A stretch of DNA of 64,000 nucleotides from a virus. Shown here one piece after another: positions 59,382 through 64,000 of the stretch. The notes beneath the pieces are model-generated. The model was not told the DNA's origin, made no database searches, and worked only from the letters and a program-made list of their open reading frames with translations. The stretch spans positions 41,679 to 105,678 of IMG/VR virus record IMGVR_UViG_3300032093_000041; one strand, 5' to 3'. The translations under genes were made by a program, and so were the position numbers. Within the stretch, counting starts at the first letter, position 1. Each line of letters opens with the position of its first letter.

Positions 59382-59599
59382 AACAGCGTCTGCTCGCCGT
59401 TTGAGCCTTCTCGCTTACCACCACGCTTAGTCTCTGTTTCCACACAGATGGAATGAGCGTACTTGTGCTGGTTCTTCACACCCTTTATTCCTGTGTTGTT
59501 GTCTGAACGCACCCACGCCAACACCAACTTCATTGTTCCACTTTGCCCTGGCTGGACTTCGTGATTACAGAACTCACACACATAGCGAACGTACGACAT
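59378..59599 (-). CDS. Zinc-finger-like small protein, 73 aa
   Basis: Start at MSYVRYVCEFCNHEVQPG, 7 nt after a TATTAT -10, so leaderless. C-x2-C at the N-terminus and H...C further on (HKYAHSICVETETKRG) form a plausible zinc site. Converges with the micro-ORF at 59331. Confidence 0.7.
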   Translation of the reverse strand: MSYVRYVCEFCNHEVQPGQSGTMKLVLAWVRSDNNTGIKGVKNQHKYAHSICVETETKRGGKREGSNGEQTLF

Positions 59600-59606
59600 C
59601 TCATAA

Positions 59607-59635
59607 ATAATACCGGGCGGGGCTGCTAAGCGCAA
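59607..59635 (-). promoter_or_regulatory. Cassette promoter without dyad
   Basis: Minus-strand TTGCGC (59630-59635), N17, TATTAT (59607-59612). No GTG-N8-CAC dyad here; GCGGGGCT overlaps the spacer. GACGGTGGTGGAAGA follows at 59645-59662. Confidence 0.75.
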
Positions 59636-59687
59636 CGGGTTTGCTTTGACGGTGGTGGAAGAGGGCTGGTTGGGTACACGAAAAAAG

Positions 59688-59723
59688 GGGGGTCGCCCAC
59701 CGTACTTGGCAGGCGACCCCCCT
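59688..59723 (-). terminator. Terminator of 191-aa gene
   Basis: Strong stem GGGGGGTCGCC/GGCGACCCCCC with a 14-nt loop and A-rich sequence on the plus side, 18 nt after the stop of the minus-strand gene. Confidence 0.8.
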
Positions 59724-59740
59724 TCCGTAGGGGGTACGGT

Positions 59741-60316
59741 CTAGTTGTTCTTGGCGTTGGTGATTGTCTTACACGCCATCGTGAACGCCTTGAAGATGTC
59801 TGCGACAGTCCCTTCCATCTCGCCTTCCAACATCTCAGGCTCGTCATAGACAGGCAAGCCCTTGTCGTTGTAGCGATAGAACACGGTTGTTCCGATGGCT
59901 TGTCCTTCCCACGGATACAGACCCACGATAAGCCCTTCACGCACATCGCTTGTTGGGTTCGTCTTGTACTCTTCTTCGTACATTCCACGGCTCCAATCTT
60001 CGGGCAGGCTCTCCACCCCTTCGTGTGTTGGCTTTGCGTAGCCTTCTACGACATACGCAAGCCACTTCCATTGAACCGATGAGAACTGTGCCATCATCGT
60101 TTCAGCGAGTGCTGACAGCATCAACGGCAAGGTGTCGGTTGGGTGTCCATCGTTGTAGTCGGGTGCGATGAAGCCTTCGCCTGTCGGTAGTTCACCGAGC
60201 AGTACAGGTGGCGTATCGCACATTCCATTGTTGTCCACGCACATCTCGTACTTGACTTCCATCGCGCGAGCGATTACAGAAGCCAATAGTTCAGATGGTG
60301 TCTGTTCTTCTTCCAT
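59741..60316 (-). CDS. Hypothetical protein, 191 aa
   Basis: Begins MEEEQTPSELLASVIARAMEVKYEM after GGGGGG. Contains PDYNDGHPTDTLPLMLSALAETMMAQFSSVQWKWLAYVVEGYAKP and a beta-rich second half (GQAIGTTVFYRYNDKGLPVY). No family recognised; larger than other cassette genes. Own promoter and terminator. Confidence 0.65.
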   Translation of the reverse strand: MEEEQTPSELLASVIARAMEVKYEMCVDNNGMCDTPPVLLGELPTGEGFIAPDYNDGHPTDTLPLMLSALAETMMAQFSSVQWKWLAYVVEGYAKPTHEGVESLPEDWSRGMYEEEYKTNPTSDVREGLIVGLYPWEGQAIGTTVFYRYNDKGLPVYDEPEMLEGEMEGTVADIFKAFTMACKTITNAKNN

Positions 60317-60359
60317 TTGTGTACCCCCCTATGGGTAGTTGGTGTGTATTACAAGGTAG

Positions 60360-60402
60360 AAGATACAGGCGATAACACAGTTTGTCAAGTGTCGTTTGTC
60401 AC
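60360..60402 (-). promoter_or_regulatory. Cassette promoter with GTG-N8-CAC dyad
   Basis: Minus-strand TTGACA (60383-60388), N17, TATCTT (60360-60365); GTGACAAACGACAC directly abuts the -35. The best consensus copy. Confidence 0.9.
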
Positions 60403-60618
60403 AGGCGAGACAGGGGTGACAGACAGGTGGCGAGTTGGCAGGTGGCGACGAAACTGAGTGGCGACGGCGCAGATGCGCCCGATAGCCCCGCGCTGCGATG
60501 CGACCGTCCGGGGCTCGCACCTTCCGACGGTGGCGGGAGACGGCGCACGGGCAGTCGTTGGGCAAGCAAAAAGCCCGCCCCCTTTCGGAGACGGGCAGTT
60601 CGCCGTGTTGTTCAGTTG
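60403..60618. other. Inter-cassette region: hairpin, GACGGTGG element, terminator
   Basis: Outer stem AGCCCCG/CGGGGCT at 60484-60515, where T in the other copies is C here, keeping the pair. GACGGTGGCGGGAGA at 60524-60540. A minus-strand terminator (AAGCCCGCC...GACGGGC) at about 60570-60597. No gene seen. Confidence 0.65.
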
Positions 60619-60975
60619 TTAGCGGTCTGGATTAGGCATTGCCTTCACCGTAAAAGTTCCGCTTGCATCGTGGTGAGAGAGGTGACAAGTAAGCACCATT
60701 GTTTCGGGGTCAAGCGTGTAGCGCAATGACCATTCCGAACGAACGGTAATACTTTCCAACAACTTCATCGGCGTATCGGCGTGGAAAATACCGTCAAGCC
60801 CACCACTCCACAATGGGAATCCCTCAATGCGCCACCAAGTGTCGCCTTCGTGAAGTTCCTCATTATGGGCAATGAGCGTGTTGGCAACCTCAGCGAACAA
60901 GTCTGTCGCAAAGTCCCACTCCACTTCGTCTGAAGTGTTGCTCACCTCTTCCCACTCAATGACAGAATCAGTCAT
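60619..60975 (-). CDS. Hypothetical protein, 118 aa
   Basis: Start at MTDSVIEWEEV with AAGGGGG upstream. Reads HNEELHEGDTWWRIEGFPLWSGG and WSLRYTLDPETMVLTCHLSHHDASGTFTVKAM, an alpha/beta fold without recognised motif. Monocistronic cassette. Confidence 0.65.
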   Translation of the reverse strand: MTDSVIEWEEVSNTSDEVEWDFATDLFAEVANTLIAHNEELHEGDTWWRIEGFPLWSGGLDGIFHADTPMKLLESITVRSEWSLRYTLDPETMVLTCHLSHHDASGTFTVKAMPNPDR

Positions 60976-61004
60976 GATTCCCCCTTTTGTGAGTTGAGAA
61001 TCTA

Positions 61005-61033
61005 AGACTACAAAGTTAGTAGCCACTTGTCAA
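61005..61033 (-). promoter_or_regulatory. Cassette promoter
   Basis: Minus-strand TTGACA (61028-61033), N17, TAGTCT (61005-61010). The dyad region is degenerate (GTCACACAATAAC). Confidence 0.75.
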
Positions 61034-61050
61034 ATAGTTATTGTGTGACA

Positions 61051-61116
61051 TTAGCCACTTGCGAACAATGCGATGAGTGCGATGACTACAACAATAGAGA
61101 CTAATGACATGGGCAT
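61051..61116 (-). CDS. Possible hydrophobic micro-ORF, 21 aa
   Basis: Reads MPM then SLVSIVVVIALIALFASG and TAA, just upstream of the 61005 promoter on the same strand. Hydrophobic like the other micro-ORFs, but no parent gene overlaps it, so it may be a decayed remnant of a cassette. Confidence 0.35.
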   Translation of the reverse strand: MPMSLVSIVVVIALIALFASG

Positions 61117-61509
61117 ACCTTAGTGGCTGTCGGCAAGCAACGCAACCCGATGTCGCCGATGTCGCCGATGGCAACACAGATGGGGCGGAAGTCCCGGACG
61201 GGATTTTTGTCCCGCGGGGCTCCCACAGGACTTTGACGGTGGTGGAAGACCCTTCTCCCAGTCTGAGACACTTTCCCCCAGTTAGTCTCACGAGACAGTC
61301 GCACCAAATGTGTCTCACCGAACACCTGTTCTGTGACAAATGACACTTGCTAACTGTGCTTGACACCTGTACCCTTCTATGTGGGCAACCGACCCAACTA
61401 GCCTACGAGTTCGCAAGCGACCTGCCCGTAGGGGGACTAGAAGGGAAGGGGGTATGTCGTAGGGAAGGCACACCCGCCCACTCAACACCTAATAGATAAG
61501 GGGAACGGA
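61117..61509. other. Inter-cassette region: hairpin, GACGGTGG element, plus-strand promoter and leader
   Basis: Two-level hairpin at 61190-61221 (outer AGTCCCG/CGGGGCT, inner GGGA/TCCC) and TTTGACGGTGGTGGAAGAC at 61232-61250. Promoter with dyad GTGACAAATGACAC, TTGCTA (61347-61352), N17, TACCCT (61370-61375). The 61510 gene has a leader of about 130 nt; a 27-codon ORF begins at 61379 in it but is not supported. Confidence 0.7.
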
Positions 61510-62103
61510 ATGGGAATGGACGTATTTGGGCAAGACCCAAAGAATGAAAAGGGCGAATACTTCCGCAACAATGTGTGGTGGTGGCGTCCCCTGTGGGAGT
61601 TCTGCGAGTTTGTCGCACCTGAACTTACGAGCATGGTTGAGAACGGATACTCCAATGACGGAGACGGGCTTGACGGAGAAGATGCGAAGGAACTTGCCAA
61701 AGTTCTACGCAAGAGCCTGCGTGACGGAACGCTGGACAACTACGAGCAGACACGCAACGAGTGGCTTGCGTCTTTGCCTATTCGCCCCTGTGTTCATTGT
61801 CAGGCGACTGGTAAGCGCACTTGGTACACCAACCCCGACAACAATGGCGACTACACGCCTTCTGTGGAATACAGCATTGCGGAAGCCTTTGCCAACGAGA
61901 TAGCCACCGAAGGTAATGGTTGTTTGCCGACCTACACACCTGTTGAGAAGCCCGAAGGCTGGCTGGAAGAAACCAAAGAATGTAACGCCTGTGGGGGAAC
62001 TGGCGGTCAGCAACACTTTGCGAAGAACTATCCGTTTGACAAGAAGAATGTCCGTGAGTTCGCTACTTTCTTAGCAAACTGCGGTGGCTTTCAGATTTGC
62101 TAA
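61510..62103 (+). CDS. Zinc-knuckle phage protein, 197 aa
   Basis: MGMDVFGQDPKNEKGEYFRNNVWWWRPLW is the start of a family widespread in phages ('MGxDVxGxxP..E.GEYFRNNVWWWRPL'), of unknown function. Two CxxCxG motifs (PCVHCQATGK; ECNACGGTGG) resemble DnaJ-type zinc knuckles. AAGGGG lies upstream. It heads a three-gene operon with a DUF4314-like gene and a 93-residue gene. Confidence 0.8.
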   Translation: MGMDVFGQDPKNEKGEYFRNNVWWWRPLWEFCEFVAPELTSMVENGYSNDGDGLDGEDAKELAKVLRKSLRDGTLDNYEQTRNEWLASLPIRPCVHCQATGKRTWYTNPDNNGDYTPSVEYSIAEAFANEIATEGNGCLPTYTPVEKPEGWLEETKECNACGGTGGQQHFAKNYPFDKKNVREFATFLANCGGFQIC

Positions 62104-62321
62104 TGAAACGCATTGACCAACTCGCAAACGAATGGGTGAAGGGCGCACTTGCTGGAAAGCGGGTGCGCCTTATCCGTTGCTCAGACCCATACACGAAACT
62201 ACAAAGTGGTGACGAAGGCGTTGTGGACTACATTGACGACATGGGTACTGTTCATGTCAAGTGGGACAACGGCTCATCACTCGGTCTAATACAAGGAGAA
62301 GATACATGGACATACGAGTAG
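62103..62321 (+). CDS. DUF4314-like protein, 72 aa
   Basis: GKRVRLIRCSDPYTKLQSGDEGVVDYIDDMGTVHVKWDNGSSLGLIQGEDTW matches the DUF4314 pattern: a small SH3-like beta barrel of unknown role frequent in phages and Firmicutes. Start at MKRIDQ, whose first base is the last base of the upstream stop. Coupled to both neighbours. Confidence 0.85.
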   Translation: MKRIDQLANEWVKGALAGKRVRLIRCSDPYTKLQSGDEGVVDYIDDMGTVHVKWDNGSSLGLIQGEDTWTYE

Positions 62322-62587
62322 ACCTCGCCAGTTGGCGATACTGGACAGATGAAGAAATAGTGGAAACGCTTTACGAGCATTACTACACGCTTGCCTCAAC
62401 GGGGGAACACGCTGTCATGGCTGTTCTACACGACATCACCAAGCACCGTTTCTTCCACTATCACTTGGTAGATGACGAGCGCATGGGTCTTATCCTTGTC
62501 AAGTTCGCCCGTGAACTGGAAGATAAAGGGCAGATGTCTGTCCCCGCTATGGACTTCTACCGTTCTCAACAGACCGACAAGGGATAG
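62306..62587 (+). CDS. Hypothetical protein, 93 aa
   Basis: MDIRVDLASWRYWTDEEIV after AAGGAGAAG. Helical, with HAVMAVLHDITKHRFFHYHLVDDERMGLILVKFARELEDKG. Overlaps the DUF4314-like gene by 16 nt in another frame. Function unknown. Confidence 0.65.
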   Translation: MDIRVDLASWRYWTDEEIVETLYEHYYTLASTGEHAVMAVLHDITKHRFFHYHLVDDERMGLILVKFARELEDKGQMSVPAMDFYRSQQTDKG

Positions 62588-62609
62588 TCTTTCCTACCCC
62601 TGTCACGCT

Positions 62610-62645
62610 CAACCCCCTGTTTCGTCTCACGCTGGCGAAGCAGGG
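62610..62645 (+). terminator. Plus-strand terminator
   Basis: Long stem AACCCCCTG/CAGGGGGTT with TTTTGCTTTG after it. It ends the 61510-62587 operon. Confidence 0.8.
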
Positions 62646-62848
62646 GGTTTTGCTTTGTCTACCATCACGGCCATCAGCGCAGCGGCCATCAGAACTATCT
62701 GGCCTAAATAAAACCCGCCGGGGCTACCGACCCCCGTCTTCACTACTTTGACGGTGGTGGAAGACCCTTCGTGGGGAAGTTCGGGGACAGCAGAAAGCCC
62801 CCACCTGCCGAGGCAAGTGAGGGCTAACTGTTGGAAGTGGGTTGTGGT
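62646..62848. other. Inter-cassette region with GACGGTGG element
   Basis: CGGGG...CCCCCG hairpin around 62719-62736 and TTTGACGGTGGTGGAAGA at 62747-62764. A minus-strand terminator GCCCCCAC...GTGAGGGC lies at about 62799-62824. No gene. Confidence 0.6.
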
Positions 62849-63304
62849 TTAGTTGTTCTTGGCGAGAAGTGCGTTGAGAGCAGAGAGCAAGGCGTTAGCG
62901 AGTGAGCCTGTTCCGTTGCCTTCGTCTGTCACGAGGTCGTCAGGGTCAGTCTCAAAGGCGAGAGCCGACCCCATTTTTCCACCACGCTCAACGCACGAGC
63001 AAAGGCGTACACGCTTGCGCTCAGGGTGTGCGCTTGGTGCGCCTTCTACTTCTCCGTTGTCACCGAGTGGCGCAGCCCAACCTGTTGTGATGATGCCAAT
63101 GCCTTGGTCGTCTTCTTTGAGCGACTGAATGTGTGGAAGGCTCTCCAACGCTTCGTAAATGTCTTCTGCTGTTGCGAGAAGACGGAAACCGTCAGCGCAG
63201 TATGCGAACAGTATCGCCTGTTCCATAGTGAAGCCTTCGCCCCCTTCCATAGTGAGTGTGCGCTGGGCAAGTTCTGCCATACGCACAGGTGATGATGTGG
63301 TCAT
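62849..63304 (-). CDS. Hypothetical protein, 151 aa
   Basis: MTTSSPVRMAELAQRTLTMEGGEGFTMEQAILFAYCADGFRLLATAEDIYEALESL is helical; the second half (IGIITTGWAAPLGDNGEVEG ... KRVRLCSCV) is beta-like, ending in a helical Ala/Leu-rich tail. GAAAGGGG lies before the ATG. No recognised family; own promoter and terminator. Confidence 0.65.
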   Translation of the reverse strand: MTTSSPVRMAELAQRTLTMEGGEGFTMEQAILFAYCADGFRLLATAEDIYEALESLPHIQSLKEDDQGIGIITTGWAAPLGDNGEVEGAPSAHPERKRVRLCSCVERGGKMGSALAFETDPDDLVTDEGNGTGSLANALLSALNALLAKNN

Positions 63305-63338
63305 CTCTGTCCCCTTTCGTGGGCTAGTAGGTGATTAC

Positions 63339-63382
63339 AAGTTACAGAGTGTAAGGCACAATGTCAATGTGTCGTTTGTCAC
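63339..63382 (-). promoter_or_regulatory. Cassette promoter with GTG-N8-CAC dyad
   Basis: Minus-strand TTGACA (63362-63367), N17, TAACTT (63339-63344); GTGACAAACGACAC 1 nt upstream of the -35. Confidence 0.88.
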
Positions 63383-63731
63383 AGGGATTAGTCGGACACA
63401 TCACATAGGACACATCACAGTCGGACTAACCCCAAACTTTGAGCAAGTCCAAACTTCGGCTGAACCAGATGCGACTTCTGGGGCGACATCTGGGGTGACA
63501 GCCCCGCGAGCCGTCTTCGCCCAACGGGGCTCACAAGGCTGACGGTGGTGGAAGAAGCCCCCTGCGCCCGTGCGTGTGTGCGCCTGCCCGTGCGTGTGCG
63601 TACCTGTGCGCCTGCCCGACCCTGTGACAACAGACACAGAAGAAAGATGTTGTGTGAGTGTTGTGCCTGTGCCTTACACCCTGTATCTTTCACCCTGTAC
63701 CAAACAGCCCGATGGCAAGGTCGGTAGGCGT
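63383..63731. other. Inter-cassette region: hairpin and GACGGTGG element
   Basis: Outer stem AGCCCCG/CGGGGCT at 63500-63531; GACGGTGGTGGAAGA at 63539-63555. The remainder (to 63731) is GT/GC-rich low-complexity sequence with GTGCGTGTG-like runs. No gene supported. Confidence 0.6.
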
Positions 63732-63785
63732 GTGACAAACGACACACAGAAACCTATTGACAACTACCATTGACACCTGTAAGGT
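63732..63785 (+). promoter_or_regulatory. Cassette promoter, plus strand
   Basis: GTGACAAACGACAC at 63732-63745, TTGACA (63757-63762), N17, TAAGGT (63780-63785). Here the dyad is 11 nt upstream of the -35. Confidence 0.82.
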
Positions 63786-63828
63786 ACACATTGTCACTTT
63801 GACACCTACCAAGAAAGAAGGAAATGCC

Positions 63829-64000
63829 GTGACACACTCAGTAGAGCAAGCAACACGCCTGTACCTGTTGGCAAAAGAAGCCAGCGCACAGGCAGAAGCA
63901 CAAAAGAAGGAAGCAGAGCAGGCGTTGCGTGAAGCACTCGCCATCGCAGGCATCAACACAAGCGTTGTGGACGGCATCAAAGTCGCCATCGTGGACGGAC
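63829..64000 (+). CDS. Ala/Glu-rich helical protein, 3'-truncated
   Basis: GTG start with AAGAAGGAAA upstream; the nearby ATG at 63824 meets a stop at once. Reads MTHSVEQATRLYLLAKEASA then a helix (EAQKKEAEQALREALAIAG) and INTSVVDGIKVAIVDG, running off the window. Looks like a small coiled-coil protein with a C-terminal strand pair; function unknown. Confidence 0.65.
   Translation, partial: MTHSVEQATRLYLLAKEASAQAEAQKKEAEQALREALAIAGINTSVVDGIKVAIVDG

Noticed and set aside
55573-63555. CRISPR-like array
   Set aside because: The GACGGTGG elements are spaced about 700-1200 nt apart with genes between, not 25-50 nt spacers.

Overview
The window is a contiguous piece of a double-stranded DNA tailed-phage genome (Caudoviricetes), very probably of an actinobacterial host. 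Supporting genes are an HK97-fold major capsid protein, two WhiB-type Fe-S regulators, an Rpf-type lysis protein, an SSB, a primase-helicase, a SNF2 helicase, a class II ribonucleotide reductase with thioredoxin, and ten tRNA genes. Several genes look leaderless (a -10 box exactly 7 nt before ATG), which also fits Actinobacteria. No terminase large subunit, portal, tail, integrase, CRISPR or rRNA is visible. The left end cuts into a gene and the right end cuts another. Base composition is moderate on the left and clearly GC-richer to the right of about 55 kb.

Region 1 (1-26.6 kb) is a rightward block ending in the capsid gene. It is dominated by giant proteins of about 2450, 1267 and 3927 residues with small genes between them. 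These fit the published idea of phage 'polyvalent proteins', in which many effector domains are strung together and are thought to enter the cell with the DNA. The 3927-residue protein carries a DUF5872-like domain, a Nudix hydrolase, a run of helix-turn-helix segments, a J domain, a zeta-toxin-like P-loop kinase and two GNAT-like domains. The 1267-residue protein ends in an ADP-ribosyltransferase-like domain. A short motif, [IV]-S-G-[RKQS]-M, recurs between domains in four of these proteins and is written with many different synonymous codons. This is the most striking and possibly undescribed feature of the window: a marked processing site or linker in a head-associated effector polyprotein.

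Region 2 (26.6-38.7 kb) holds small mixed-strand genes: a thermonuclease-like nuclease, a decoration-like protein, the lysis protein, SSB, a ParB-like protein, a cassette of very small membrane proteins, WhiB, a PD-(D/E)XK-like nuclease and nine tRNAs, most reading A-ending codons. Region 3 (38.9-54.7 kb) is nucleotide and DNA metabolism: an ART/KptA-like protein, an H1-like basic protein, NrdJ, thioredoxin, primase-helicase, a second WhiB, a DUF932-like protein, and a DGQHR/ParB-like protein followed by a PAPS-reductase-like protein (a DndB/DndC or IbrB/IbrA-like pair). A SNF2 helicase follows.

Region 4 (54.8-64 kb) is a series of small gene cassettes. Most have their own sigma70-type promoter with exactly 17 bp spacing and an abutting GTG-N8-CAC dyad. 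Between cassettes lie compensated hairpins (AGYCCCG...CGGGGCT) and ten copies of a short element, GACGGTGGYGGAAGA. Five of these genes are followed by a 16-18 residue hydrophobic micro-ORF, four of them through a 4-nt stop/start overlap. The organisation resembles the mobile promoter/stem-loop cassettes described in T4-type phages, with unrelated sequences.
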